From assembly GCF_019285515.1 (NCBI RefSeq), contig NZ_CP079095.1, positions 1,302,001 to 1,366,000 of the forward strand: a stretch of DNA of 64,000 nucleotides. The letters run 5' to 3'. The notes under the pieces are model-generated. The model made no database searches, was not told the DNA's origin, and worked only from the letters and a program-made list of their open reading frames with translations. The position numbers and the translations under genes are program-made. Position 1 is the stretch's first letter, and each line of letters starts with the position of its first letter. This document shows positions 38,101 through 46,884 of this stretch, in pieces. The stretch is from Methylococcus sp. Mc7 (GTDB lineage: Bacteria; Pseudomonadota; Gammaproteobacteria; Methylococcales; Methylococcaceae).

Positions 38101-39030
38101 ATGAAATCTCGGATGCTGCTCAATCTTTCCCTGCTGGCCGCCCTGGCCGTGCTCGGCGTCATCGCCTATTTCGAGCCCGGCAAAAAGGAGCTCGCCGAGA
38201 CGCCGCTGACCCAGGTGGAGATCGACGAGGTCGATACCCTGAGCTTGCAGCAGGGCGACGAGACCATCGTCCTGGCGAAGAAGGACGGGCGTTGGTGGGT
38301 GTCGGCGCCGTTTTCCGCACCGGCCAACGACTTCCGGGTTCGCCAGTTGCTGGAGATCGCGAAAACCACCAGCGACGCCAGCTATCCGCTCGAGCCGGAA
38401 GAACTGGCCAAGTTCGAACTGGACAAGCCCATCGCCAGCCTGACCGTGGGCGACGCGGTGCTGGTCTTCGGCGGAGCCGATCCCATCAACATGCGGCGCT
38501 ACGTTCGCATCGGGGACACCCTGCATCTGGTGCGCGACGATTTCTCGCGTCATCTGACGGCCCAGGCGACGGACTACGTCGACAAGAAGCTGCTGCCGGA
38601 GGACGCGCGCATCCAGGAGATCGCCTTGCCCGAATGGAAAGCGCGGCTGGGGCAGGACGGCAAATGGGTTTTCGAGCCGCCGCAGGAGGGGGGGGAGACC
38701 CACATCGGCGATCTGCTGACCAACTGGCAGTCGGCGCGCGCGATCGACGTCAAGCACCTGGACAAGACGGCCGAAGGGCAAAAACTCCACATCGGTTTGG
38801 CGAACGGGGAGTCGGTGGACTTCGTCATCGTCCAGCGCGAACCCGAGTTGCTGCTGGTCCGCCAGGATTACGGGCTCCAGTATGAAGTCGTGGGCGAGCC
38901 GGCCAGGCGCCTGCTCAGCCTGAATCCCAAGCCTGCCGAAACCAAGGCCGAGGAAGCGTCTCCACAGTCCTCGCCGGCCCCCGAATCTCCGATGGAAGAT
39001 GGCGGGGCCGAGGAAATCGAGGCGGACTGA
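38101..39030 (+). CDS. DUF4340 protein of the Gld-like ABC operon
   Basis: A 309-aa protein with an N-terminal membrane helix (about 6-22) and a long periplasmic beta-rich DUF4340 region (WWVSAPFSAPANDFRVRQLLEIAKTT, VLVFGGADPINMRRYVRIGD, LHLVRDDFSRHL). The C-terminal 35 residues are Glu/Ser/Pro-rich. It starts 82 bases after the GldG-like gene with a good ribosome site (GGAGGG). DUF4340 genes commonly close GldA-F-G operons, suggesting an extracytoplasmic partner; its role is unknown. Confidence 0.85.
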   Translation: MKSRMLLNLSLLAALAVLGVIAYFEPGKKELAETPLTQVEIDEVDTLSLQQGDETIVLAKKDGRWWVSAPFSAPANDFRVRQLLEIAKTTSDASYPLEPEELAKFELDKPIASLTVGDAVLVFGGADPINMRRYVRIGDTLHLVRDDFSRHLTAQATDYVDKKLLPEDARIQEIALPEWKARLGQDGKWVFEPPQEGGETHIGDLLTNWQSARAIDVKHLDKTAEGQKLHIGLANGESVDFVIVQREPELLLVRQDYGLQYEVVGEPARRLLSLNPKPAETKAEEASPQSSPAPESPMEDGGAEEIEAD

Positions 39031-39169
39031 AGGCGAGGCGTCCCCGCTTCCGGCCCGCCGCCGCGGGCTCCGGGCCGGAGCGCGGGCCGTGCAGAGGCCT
39101 TGAAGGCTGCGCCACGCCTTTTGTTCGGACCGGTCCCGGCCCCGGTCGCCCACCGCTCGAGCCGGTCCG

Positions 39170-40717
39170 ATGCTGTTCAATTCCTACGAATTCCTGTTCT
39201 TCTTCCTGCCGGCCGTGCTTGCCGGCTTCTACGGCCTCCTCCGGTATCGCAGCGATCTCGCGATCGCCTGGCTGGCGCTGGCCTCGCTGTTCTTTTACGG
39301 CTGGTGGAATCCGGCCTGCGTCCTGCTGTTGCTGGCCTCGATCGGTTTCAATTTTCTCGCCGGCCGGCGGATCAGCCTGATGCCGGAAGGGTCGACGGCG
39401 CGAAAGTGGCTGCTGGCCGGTTCGATCGCCGCCGACCTCGCCCTGCTGGGCTACTACAAATACGCCAATTTCTTCGTACGCGCAGTGAACGATCTGGCCG
39501 GCACGCACTGGCGGCTGGAGGAGATCGTGCTGCCCTTGGGCATCTCCTTCTTCACCTTCACGCAGATCGCCTTCCTGGTCGATGCGTACCGGGGCCGGGC
39601 GCGGGAATACCGTTTCGTGCCCTATCTTCTGTTCGTCACTTATTTTCCCCACCTGATCGCTGGCCCCATCCTGCACCACGGCGAGATGATGCCGCAGTTT
39701 TCGAGGGATCAGGGCGGCCGACGGACGGCCGACGATTTCGCCGCGGGGTTCACCTTGTTCCTGTTCGGTTTGTGCAAGAAGACCGTGCTGGCCGACGGCA
39801 TCGCGCCCCATGCCCAGCAGTTGTTCGTGGCGGCGCAGAGCCAGCCGCCGATGTTTCTGGAAAGCTGGATCGGCGCCCTCGCCTATACCTTACAGCTCTA
39901 TTTCGATTTTTCCGGCTACTCCGACATGGCGATCGGCCTGTCGCTGCTGTTCGGCATCCGTTTACCCGTCAACTTCGATTCGCCCTACAAGGCGGCGGAC
40001 ATCGCCGATTTCTGGCGGCGCTGGCACATGACGCTGTCCCGCTTCCTGCGCGACTACCTCTACATTCCCCTGGGCGGCAACCGCTGCGCGCCCTGGCGGC
40101 ACAGCCTGAACCTGTTTCTCACCATGCTGCTGGGCGGGTTCTGGCACGGCGCCAACTGGACCTATCTGGCCTGGGGCGCGCTCCACGGCACCTACCTCGT
40201 CATCCATCACGGCTGGCGTAGGTTGCGGCAGCGCGTGGGGTGGGACGCCGACCCCGTTTCCCGTCCGGCGCGCTGGGCGGGGAGACTCCTCACCTTCCTC
40301 GCCGTGGTGTTCGGCTGGGTGCTGTTCCGTGCCGACAGCTTGGCGACTGCCGGCGGCATCCTGCGCGGCATGCTGGGCTTGAACGGGCTGGCGCTTCCGG
40401 CCGGGCTGAAAGACGGCGCGCTGGGCGGGCGCTTGACGGCGGAAGGCTGGAAGTTCAGTGAGTCCCCACTGCTGCACGGCGCCGGGCCCGTCCTGTGGAT
40501 CGCGGCCTTGTTGCTGGTTGCCCTCGCCATGCCCAACACCAATGAAATCTTCGCCCGCTTCAGGCCCAGCCTGAACATGGCGAGGGGCGTCCCGCGCGAA
40601 GCACGGTTCTGGCAATGGCGGCCGGATCCGGGCTGGGCGCTCCTGAGCATCGCCGTCGGCGTGGCCGCGGTGTGCTCGATTTCCGAGCTGAGCGAATTCA
40701 TCTACTTCCAGTTCTGA
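39170..40717 (+). CDS. MBOAT-family O-acyltransferase (AlgI-like)
   Basis: A 515-aa polytopic membrane enzyme of the MBOAT superfamily. Start of the family pattern: MLFNSYEFLFFFLPAVLAGFYG; then LPLGISFFTFTQIAFLVD, YLLFVTYFPHLIAGPILHH, LQLYFDFSGYSDMAIGLSLL, FWRRWHMTLSRFLRDYLYIPLGG and the catalytic region GGFWHGANWTYLAWGALHG, where the His near residue 325 is the expected active site. AlgI-type proteins move acetyl groups across the membrane to extracellular polysaccharides. It is followed two bases later by a partner of unknown fold. No alginate genes are near, so the target polymer is not known. Confidence 0.93.
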   Translation: MLFNSYEFLFFFLPAVLAGFYGLLRYRSDLAIAWLALASLFFYGWWNPACVLLLLASIGFNFLAGRRISLMPEGSTARKWLLAGSIAADLALLGYYKYANFFVRAVNDLAGTHWRLEEIVLPLGISFFTFTQIAFLVDAYRGRAREYRFVPYLLFVTYFPHLIAGPILHHGEMMPQFSRDQGGRRTADDFAAGFTLFLFGLCKKTVLADGIAPHAQQLFVAAQSQPPMFLESWIGALAYTLQLYFDFSGYSDMAIGLSLLFGIRLPVNFDSPYKAADIADFWRRWHMTLSRFLRDYLYIPLGGNRCAPWRHSLNLFLTMLLGGFWHGANWTYLAWGALHGTYLVIHHGWRRLRQRVGWDADPVSRPARWAGRLLTFLAVVFGWVLFRADSLATAGGILRGMLGLNGLALPAGLKDGALGGRLTAEGWKFSESPLLHGAGPVLWIAALLLVALAMPNTNEIFARFRPSLNMARGVPREARFWQWRPDPGWALLSIAVGVAAVCSISELSEFIYFQF

Positions 40718-40719
40718 CG

Positions 40720-41913
40720 ATGGATAGCGGCGCCTACCTCAAGACCGTATTGATCGGGATCTTCGCCCTGCTGGCGGCGCTGGCGGCGTTCTGCCGTTTG
40801 GTCGATCCGTTCTGGTACTACCGCGAGGTGAGCATTCCCGGCTTCAACGCCGTCAAGCCGGAGTTCAAGCGCTACGAGCGCCACGTCAAGCCGCAGATCG
40901 TCCGGCGCGAACGCCCCGAGGCCCTGGTGTTCGGCAATTCCTACGCGGAAATCGGCTTCGATCCGCTGCATCCGGCGCTGACCCGGCCGGACCGGAACGA
41001 GCGGGGCTACAACTTTGGCCTCGCGGGCGCGGACTGGGAGCGGGTGTATTGCTCCGCGCGGTTCGCCCTCGAGCACGCCGCGCCGAAGCGGGTGGTCATC
41101 GGTTTCCAGCCCGGCCATCCGCTCCGGGCGGTCGATTGTGGGACGCTTTTTGCGGAGATGGAACGTTTGCCGGCCGGTGCGCTACTGCTGTCCGGCAAGG
41201 CCATCAAAGCCTCGATACGGACGGTGAAAGGCCAGCGCAAGCAGCCGACCCATACCGCCGAGGGCCTGTTCTATTACACCCGCTTCGAGGTGGAGGACGT
41301 GGAGCGCCGGTTCCGGGCCGATTTCGCCCGCTACCTGGGCAACCTGAAGCCGGACGCGCCCTGCCTGCTCAAGCCCTCGGCCACGGTGGTCCCGCCGGAC
41401 TTCGATCCGCCCGAGGGGAAAGGCGTTCCCGCGGATCTCGCCGGCCTCCATGACTTGTTGGTCCGTCTTGCTCGCGCCGGCGTCGAAACCCGGCTGGTTG
41501 CCTATCCGGTGCACGCCTTGAGGGCGGAAGCCGACATCGCCTGCGGCTTCGCCAATCTGCGCTGGGAGGCTCTGCTGTCGGTCGGGCGCGCCGTCCGCAA
41601 GGCCGACCCGGAGGGGCGCTGGGTGGAGGTCTGGGATTTCCAGGGCTACGACCCCGATCTGCTGGAGCCCATCCGCGACAACCAGACCCGGTTGTGGCAG
41701 GACGTCGGCCATTTCAACCATGAATTCGGCGACCGGCTGCTGGACCGGATGTTCGGCCGCGGCGAGGAGGGTTTCGGCAACCGGGTCGAACCGGCGGCGG
41801 TACCGGCGCTGCGGGCGGCGTTTTTCCGCGACCGTGCCGCATTCCTGGCGAGCCACCCCGGGTTCATGACCGAATTCGCCGGCCTGATCGAGTCCTTCCG
41901 CAAGACCCCCTGA
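40720..41913 (+). CDS. AlgJ/AlgX-type partner of MBOAT acyltransferase (SGNH-like, tentative)
   Basis: A 397-aa protein with an N-terminal membrane helix (about 7-25) and a periplasmic domain. The short motifs LVFGNSYAEIGFDP near 68 and QDVGHFNHEFGDRLL near 335 resemble block I (G-x-S with N for D) and the Asp/His block of SGNH-like acyl transferases such as AlgJ/AlgX, which finish the transfer begun by MBOAT enzymes. Overall similarity to a named family is not visible to me, so the link rests on these motifs and on the two-base spacing after the MBOAT gene. The start at ATG 40720 is preferred over an earlier in-frame codon. Confidence 0.68.
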   Translation: MDSGAYLKTVLIGIFALLAALAAFCRLVDPFWYYREVSIPGFNAVKPEFKRYERHVKPQIVRRERPEALVFGNSYAEIGFDPLHPALTRPDRNERGYNFGLAGADWERVYCSARFALEHAAPKRVVIGFQPGHPLRAVDCGTLFAEMERLPAGALLLSGKAIKASIRTVKGQRKQPTHTAEGLFYYTRFEVEDVERRFRADFARYLGNLKPDAPCLLKPSATVVPPDFDPPEGKGVPADLAGLHDLLVRLARAGVETRLVAYPVHALRAEADIACGFANLRWEALLSVGRAVRKADPEGRWVEVWDFQGYDPDLLEPIRDNQTRLWQDVGHFNHEFGDRLLDRMFGRGEEGFGNRVEPAAVPALRAAFFRDRAAFLASHPGFMTEFAGLIESFRKTP

Positions 41914-41919
41914 GCCGCC

Positions 41920-42735
41920 ATGCCCGAACTGCCCGAAGTCGAAACCACCCGCCGCGGCATCGCCCCGCACATCGCCGGGCGGCGAATCGTCGATGTGAGG
42001 GTGAGGGAGCCGCGGCTACGCTGGCCGGTCCCCGCTGATCTGGCGGAGACGCTGGCCGGCCGGCGGGTAGAGGATGTTCGCCGCCGCGGCAAGTACCTGC
42101 TGCTCGATTTCGAGGGAGGCACCTTGATCGCCCATCTCGGCATGTCGGGGAGTTTCCGTATCTGCGAGCCGAACCTTCCGCCGCGCAAGCACGATCACGC
42201 CGATCTGGTGTTCGAAGGCGCCGTCTGCCTGCGCTACCACGACCCGCGGCGCTTTGGCTGTCTGCTGTGGACCGCGGATCCTCCGGAGCGGCACCCGCTG
42301 CTGGCCGAGCTCGGTCCGGAACCCTTGGAGGGCGAATTCGACGGCGCACACCTGCACCGCCTCGCCGCGGGACGCAACACGGCGGTCAAGTCCTTCATCA
42401 TGGATAGCCATGTCGTGGTCGGGGTGGGCAATATCTACGCCAACGAAGCCTTATTCCTGGCCGGCATCCACCCCGGGCGCTCCGCCGGAAAAATCGGCCT
42501 CGCACGCTACCGGAACCTGGCGGGCCGCATCGCCGAGGTGCTGGCGGCGTCCATCGAACAGGGCGGCACGACCTTGCGGGATTTCGTCAACGAATCCGGC
42601 GCGCCGGGCTATTTCCAGCAGGTCCTGCGGGTCTATGACCGCGCCGGCCAGCCTTGCCGGGTTTGCGGTGAGCCGATCCGCTGCATCCGCCTCGGGCAGC
42701 GCGCGACTTATTACTGTCCACGCTGCCAGCGTTGA
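41920..42735 (+). CDS. mutM: formamidopyrimidine-DNA glycosylase (MutM/Fpg)
   Basis: A 271-aa base-excision enzyme that removes 8-oxoguanine and formamidopyrimidines. The N-terminal [12 protein letters not shown] supplies the catalytic Pro2 and Glu3; Lys58 lies in [11 protein letters not shown]. The helix-two-turn-helix region ([21 protein letters not shown]) and the C-terminal zinc finger ([26 protein letters not shown], cysteines CxxC and CxxC) are intact. It follows the MBOAT partner by six bases and converges on the IDH gene. Confidence 0.97.
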   Translation: MPELPEVETTRRGIAPHIAGRRIVDVRVREPRLRWPVPADLAETLAGRRVEDVRRRGKYLLLDFEGGTLIAHLGMSGSFRICEPNLPPRKHDHADLVFEGAVCLRYHDPRRFGCLLWTADPPERHPLLAELGPEPLEGEFDGAHLHRLAAGRNTAVKSFIMDSHVVVGVGNIYANEALFLAGIHPGRSAGKIGLARYRNLAGRIAEVLAASIEQGGTTLRDFVNESGAPGYFQQVLRVYDRAGQPCRVCGEPIRCIRLGQRATYYCPRCQR

Positions 42736-42751
42736 ATGGCGCTATTCGGGT

Positions 42752-43774
42752 CTACGCCTGGCGCACCCGTTCGATGATGGCCTCGGCCATCTGCGCGGTG
42801 CCGCAGGGGGAGGCTTTGGCCAGGTCCGGCGTGACCGAGCGGCCGTCCTTGATGACCTCGCGCACGGCGCGTTCGATCCGGCGGGCGGCGTCCGGTTCGC
42901 CGATGTGTTCCAGCATCATGGTGCCGGCCATGATCATGGCGGTGGGATTGGCGATGCCCTTGTCGGCGATGTCCGGCGCGCTGCCGTGCACGGCTTCGAA
43001 CAGTGCCGCGTCGGTGCCGATGTTGGCGCCCGCCGTCAGGCCCAGGCCGCCGATCAGGCCGGCCGCCAGGTCCGACAGGATGTCGCCGAACAGATTGGTG
43101 GTGACCAGCACGTCGAAGCGTTGGGGCTGCATGACCATCTGCATCGAGCAGGCGTCGACGATGCGGTCGTCGAACTCGATGTCCGGGTAGTCCTTGGCGA
43201 TCTCGCGGCCGATTTCGAGGAACAGGCCGGAGGTGCACTTGAGGATGTTGGCCTTGTGCACCAGGGTGACCTTCTTGCGCCGGGCGCGGCGGGCGTAGTC
43301 GAAGGCGTAGCGGATGATGCGCTCGGAGCCCTTGCGGGTGACGACCGCGATGCTTTCCGCCGCGATCTTTTCCTCGTCGACCTTGATGAAATGCTCGATG
43401 CCGGCGTACAGCCCTTCGGTATTCTCGCGCACGGTGACCAGGTTGACGTCGCTGAAAGCAGTATCGGTACCTTCGAAGGAGATGGCGGGACGCACGTTGG
43501 CGTAGAGGTTGAAGGCTTGGCGCAGGGTGACGTTGACGCTGCGGTAGCCGCCGCCGACGGGGGTGGTGAGCGGTCCCTTGAAGCAGATGCGGTTGGCGCG
43601 GATGGAATCCAGCGTGGCGTCCGGCAGCGGATTGCCGAATTTCCCGACCGCCGCCATGCCGGCGGACTGGACGTCCCACTGGACCTGGACGCCGGTAGCC
43701 TCGATGACCTTGACGGCGGCGTCGACGATGGAGGGGCCGATGCCGTCGCCGGGGATGAGGGTGATCTTGTGCAT
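42752..43774 (-). CDS. icd: isocitrate dehydrogenase, NAD-type (homodimeric, IMDH-like)
   Basis: A 340-aa member of the isocitrate/isopropylmalate dehydrogenase family of the short NAD-linked IDH type, not the long Icd of E. coli. Marks: ITLIPGDGIGPSI at the start, LYANVRPAISFEGTDT, TVRENTEGLYAGIEH, KANILKCTSGLFLEI, DACSMQMVMQP, NLFGDILSDLAAGLIGGLGLT and GSAPDIADKGIANPTAMI. Such an NAD-dependent IDH is the TCA-cycle enzyme known from Methylococcus. Isopropylmalate dehydrogenase is the alternative but lacks the RENTEGLYAG pattern. The gene is alone on the minus strand between mutM and xthA. Confidence 0.87.
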   Translation of the reverse strand: MHKITLIPGDGIGPSIVDAAVKVIEATGVQVQWDVQSAGMAAVGKFGNPLPDATLDSIRANRICFKGPLTTPVGGGYRSVNVTLRQAFNLYANVRPAISFEGTDTAFSDVNLVTVRENTEGLYAGIEHFIKVDEEKIAAESIAVVTRKGSERIIRYAFDYARRARRKKVTLVHKANILKCTSGLFLEIGREIAKDYPDIEFDDRIVDACSMQMVMQPQRFDVLVTTNLFGDILSDLAAGLIGGLGLTAGANIGTDAALFEAVHGSAPDIADKGIANPTAMIMAGTMMLEHIGEPDAARRIERAVREVIKDGRSVTPDLAKASPCGTAQMAEAIIERVRQA

Positions 43775-43856
43775 GGAGACTTTCCTTGGAGTTTGAGGTA
43801 ACCGTCCGATTATCCGACAGACACCGGCAAAAATTAAGCCGCGTCAGACTTGGGCT

Positions 43857-44627
43857 TCAGAAGCCGTCGAATTCGGCGACGACCGGTGCGTGGTCCGAGG
43901 GACGCTCGAGCTTGCGCGGCGCCTTGTCGATGGTGCAGGCGGTGCAGCGTTCGGCGAGCTGCGGGGAGGCGAGGATGTGGTCGATACGGAGCCCCAGGTT
44001 GCGGCGGAAGCCGGCGGCGCGGTAGTCCCACCAGGAGAAGCTCCCATCGGGCTGCTCGAAGCGGCGGAACAGATCGGACAGCCCCAGCCCGGCCAAGGCG
44101 CGGAAGGCATCGCGTTCGGGCGTGCTGCACAGGATCTTTTCGCGCCAGCTTTCCGGGTCGTGCACGTCGCGGTCTTCCGGCGCGATGTTGAAGTCGCCCA
44201 GCACCACCGCATGGGGGTGCGTCTCCATTTCGCCGGCGACGAAATCGCGGATCTTCGCCAGCCAGTCGAGCTTGTAGGCGTATTTGTCCGAGCCGACTTC
44301 GCTGCCGTTGGGGACGTACAGGTTGATGACGCGCAAGGGCCCCGCGGTCACCGCCAGGATGCGGCGTTGCGGATCGTCCAGATTCGGGGGATCGGTCTGC
44401 GCGTCCTCGACCGGTGTCTTGCTGAATACCGCCACGCCGTTGTAGGTCTTCTGGCCGCTGTAGGCCGCGTGGTAACCGGCAGCACGCAGTTCCCCGACCG
44501 GAAACGCGTCGTCGGTCAGCTTGGTTTCCTGCACGGCCAGAAGGTCCGGCTGCGCCGATTCGAGCCAGTCGAGCACCTGCGGCAGCCGGATCCGCAGGGA
44601 GTTCACGTTCCAGGTAGCTATCTTCAT
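43857..44627 (-). CDS. xthA: exodeoxyribonuclease III
   Basis: A 256-aa DNA-repair nuclease of the EEP/AP-endonuclease fold. Motifs in order: ATWNVNSLR, catalytic Glu34 in AVQETKLTDD, INLYVPNGSEVGSDK, GDFNIAPEDRDVHDP, GLRIDHILASPQL and RPSDHAPVVAEF. It cuts DNA at AP sites and trims 3' ends. ATG 44627 starts directly with MKIATWNVN, as in the family; an upstream in-frame ATG is rejected. It follows the small wHTH gene on the same strand, 67 bases downstream of it. Confidence 0.95.
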   Translation of the reverse strand: MKIATWNVNSLRIRLPQVLDWLESAQPDLLAVQETKLTDDAFPVGELRAAGYHAAYSGQKTYNGVAVFSKTPVEDAQTDPPNLDDPQRRILAVTAGPLRVINLYVPNGSEVGSDKYAYKLDWLAKIRDFVAGEMETHPHAVVLGDFNIAPEDRDVHDPESWREKILCSTPERDAFRALAGLGLSDLFRRFEQPDGSFSWWDYRAAGFRRNLGLRIDHILASPQLAERCTACTIDKAPRKLERPSDHAPVVAEFDGF

Positions 44628-44694
44628 GGGGCGGAAGGAGGGACCGCCGGCAGGGGGGCGCCCCTCTTCGCCGGGGAGCAGGGGCGCCACCGTG

Positions 44695-44910
44695 TCATTC
44701 GACGGTCAGCCGGAAAAACTCGTAACGGCCGCGTTTCTCGGTGACGAGCTTGCCTTCGCGCGCCAGCCAGCCGATGGCGCGCTGCACCTCGTTCCGGTCC
44801 AGGCCCGTTTCATCGGCGAGCCGGCTGGCGCTGGCTTCGCCGTTCTGGTCGAGGAAATGCCATATCTTGCCGGCGGCTTTCCCAACGGTGGTAGCGATGT
44901 CGTCGTGCAT
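44695..44910 (-). CDS. small winged-helix protein, DUF2582-like
   Basis: A 71-aa protein, MHDDIATTVGKAAGKIWHFL..., with the pattern of DUF2582 winged-helix proteins (SASRLADETGLDRNEVQRAIGWLAREGKL) and a final RGRYEFFRLTVE. It has no recognisable sensor domain and probably binds DNA as a small repressor-like protein, but no target can be named. It sits between minE and xthA on the same strand. A ribosome site GGGAGATC precedes the start. Confidence 0.72.
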   Translation of the reverse strand: MHDDIATTVGKAAGKIWHFLDQNGEASASRLADETGLDRNEVQRAIGWLAREGKLVTEKRGRYEFFRLTVE

Positions 44911-44952
44911 GGAGGATCTCCCGTAGCTTGGGCAGGTCGGAAATGAGGCGGT

Positions 44953-45234
44953 TCAGCCGCGCTTACGCTTCGGCCGAGGTTCGACGGTGTCCGGAAGGAC
45001 GACGTTGAGTTCGAGCACTTCCCGGTTGTCGTCCTTTTCCATGGTGACCGTGATGGCGTCCTGGCTGACGTTGACGTACTTGCGTATGACTTCGAGCAGT
45101 TCCTTCTGCAGCATGGGCAGGTAATCGGGCTTGTTCCGCTCGGCCCGTTCGTGGGCGACGAGGATCTGCAGCCGCTCCTTGGCGACCGCCGCGCTGTCGG
45201 TTCTAGAACTGCGAAAATAGTCCAGAAGTCCCAT
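44953..45234 (-). CDS. minE: cell division topological specificity factor MinE
   Basis: A 93-aa protein: amphipathic N-terminus MGLLDYFRSSRTDSAAVAK, anti-MinCD helix (AKERLQILVAHERAER), then the dimerising beta-rich topological specificity domain (PDYLPMLQKELLEVIRKYV; NREVLELNVVLPD). It stimulates MinD ATPase and drives pole-to-pole oscillation. The start ATG 45234 is the family one; the upstream in-frame extension belongs to minD. Last gene of minCDE, four bases after minD. Confidence 0.95.
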   Translation of the reverse strand: MGLLDYFRSSRTDSAAVAKERLQILVAHERAERNKPDYLPMLQKELLEVIRKYVNVSQDAITVTMEKDDNREVLELNVVLPDTVEPRPKRKRG

Positions 45235-45238
45235 GGTC

Positions 45239-46048
45239 TTACCCTCTGAAAAGCCGGCTGATGAAGCCTTTCTTTTCCGCCGCGACGAACCGGTGCGGGA
45301 CGTCCTCGCCCAGATAACGGCGTACGGCGTCATCATACGCCTGTCCCGCATCGCTTTTTTCGTCCAGGATCACCGGCGAGCCCGCGTTGGAGGCATTGAG
45401 CACCGCGCGGGAGTCGGGGATCACACCCAGAAGGTGCAGGGACAGGATCTCCTGAACGTCGTCCACGCTGAGCATTTCGCCGATCTTGGCGCGCTGGGGC
45501 GAATAGCGGGTGAGCAGCAGGTATTCCTTGATCGGCTCCTCGCCGGCTTCGGCCCGCCTCGACTTGGAGGCGAGGATGCCGAGCATGCGGTCGGAGTCGC
45601 GCACCGAGGAGACCTCGGGGTTGGTGACGACGATGGCGTCATCGGCGAAGTACATGGCCAGGGTGGCGCCGCGCTCGATGCCGGCGGGGGAGTCGCATAC
45701 GATGTAGTCGAAGGTTTCGCCGAGCTCGTTGAGCACCCGTTCGACGCCTTCTTTCGTCAGGCTCTCCTTGTCCCGGGTCTGGGAGGCGGGGAGGATGAAC
45801 AGGTTGTCGCAGCGCTTGTCCCGGATGAGAGCCTGATTGAGGGTCGCTTCCTGGTTGATGACGTTGACGAAGTCGTAAACCACCCGGCGTTCGCAGCCCA
45901 TGATGAGATCCAGATTGCGCAAGCCTACGTCGAAATCGATCACCGCGGTGCGGAAACCCTTGAGCGCAAGCCCCGTCGCGAAGGCTGCGCTGGTCGTGGT
46001 TTTTCCGACCCCGCCTTTTCCGGAGGTTACAACGATGATTCTGGCCAA
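45239..46048 (-). CDS. minD: septum site-determining ATPase MinD
   Basis: A 269-aa ParA-like ATPase: deviant Walker A KGGVGKT (11-17), DFDVGLRNLDLIMGCERRVV, YIVCDSPAGIERGA and a C-terminal amphipathic membrane-targeting helix ending KGFISRLFRG. It recruits MinC to the membrane and oscillates with MinE. Second gene of the min operon, 31 bases after minC. Confidence 0.97.
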   Translation of the reverse strand: MARIIVVTSGKGGVGKTTTSAAFATGLALKGFRTAVIDFDVGLRNLDLIMGCERRVVYDFVNVINQEATLNQALIRDKRCDNLFILPASQTRDKESLTKEGVERVLNELGETFDYIVCDSPAGIERGATLAMYFADDAIVVTNPEVSSVRDSDRMLGILASKSRRAEAGEEPIKEYLLLTRYSPQRAKIGEMLSVDDVQEILSLHLLGVIPDSRAVLNASNAGSPVILDEKSDAGQAYDDAVRRYLGEDVPHRFVAAEKKGFISRLFRG

Positions 46049-46079
46049 ATTTCGATCCTCCCAATATTCGTCGAAAACG

Positions 46080-46802
46080 TCATAAATCCTGGATGATCAG
46101 CGCATTGTCGCGCAGCATGATCTGTACCGGCTTGCCGCGCACGGTGCCGTCGAGGTTCTCGCTGATCTTGTAATGGCCGCCGATGGCGATCAGCTCGGCC
46201 TGGAGATCCCTGCAGAAGATGCGGGCGTCGAGGTCGCCCTTGACGCCGGCCATGGCGCGCCCGCGGAGCGAGCCGTAGACATGGATGTTGCCGTCGGCCA
46301 TCAGTTCCGCGCCCGGGCTTACCGTGGCGATCACGACCAGATCGCCGTCGTTCGCGTAGACCCGCTGGCCCGACCGTATCGGCTGGTCGATGATTTTCGT
46401 CCCCTGCCGGGGCGGGCGAACCGGCTCCGGGGCCGGCTGAGGGTGTTCGGCCGCGGGGTGGGTTTCGTGATGCTTGCCCTCGGACAGCAGGGCCAAGCCA
46501 GCCGCATCGGCCGCGGCGTTCTGCTCCGCATTGCCGCCGCGGACGCCCACCGGCGTCAGCCCGCTCTTGCGAAGGACTTCCAGCAGTGCGTCAAAGTCGG
46601 GGACATGATCGCGTCCGGCCAGCTCGTGCAGATCGAGAATGACCGGTGCATGCCGGAAGAAGTCCGGGGCCTGCCGCACCCGGGCCGCGAGCAGGTCGGC
46701 GATGGCGTCCGCGCTGTCGCTGGTCAGCTTGAGTACGGGCAGGTTGAACGAGCCCGCGCGGATTTCGAAGGGGGTATCGTGGGCTAGCGATGAATCGAGC
46801 AT
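46080..46802 (-). CDS. minC: septum formation inhibitor MinC
   Basis: A 240-aa FtsZ antagonist. The N-terminal domain (about 1-105; FEIRAGSFNLPVLKLTSD, PVILDLHELAGRDHVPDF) binds FtsZ, and a Pro-rich linker (EHPQPAPEPVRPPRQG) leads to the beta-helical MinC C-domain (QPIRSGQRVYANDGDLVVIATVSPGAELMADG, GSLRGRAMAGVKGD, ARIFCRDLQAELIAIGGHYK), which binds MinD. Gene order minC-minD-minE on one strand is standard. Confidence 0.95.
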   Translation of the reverse strand: MLDSSLAHDTPFEIRAGSFNLPVLKLTSDSADAIADLLAARVRQAPDFFRHAPVILDLHELAGRDHVPDFDALLEVLRKSGLTPVGVRGGNAEQNAAADAAGLALLSEGKHHETHPAAEHPQPAPEPVRPPRQGTKIIDQPIRSGQRVYANDGDLVVIATVSPGAELMADGNIHVYGSLRGRAMAGVKGDLDARIFCRDLQAELIAIGGHYKISENLDGTVRGKPVQIMLRDNALIIQDL

Positions 46803-46884
46803 GTCGTAGGCGGCAGGGGGGCGGGCTTGGTCAGGTATATTTTCGAAATTCTAACATTGCGCTCATCGGCCGCCCACGCTTGAG

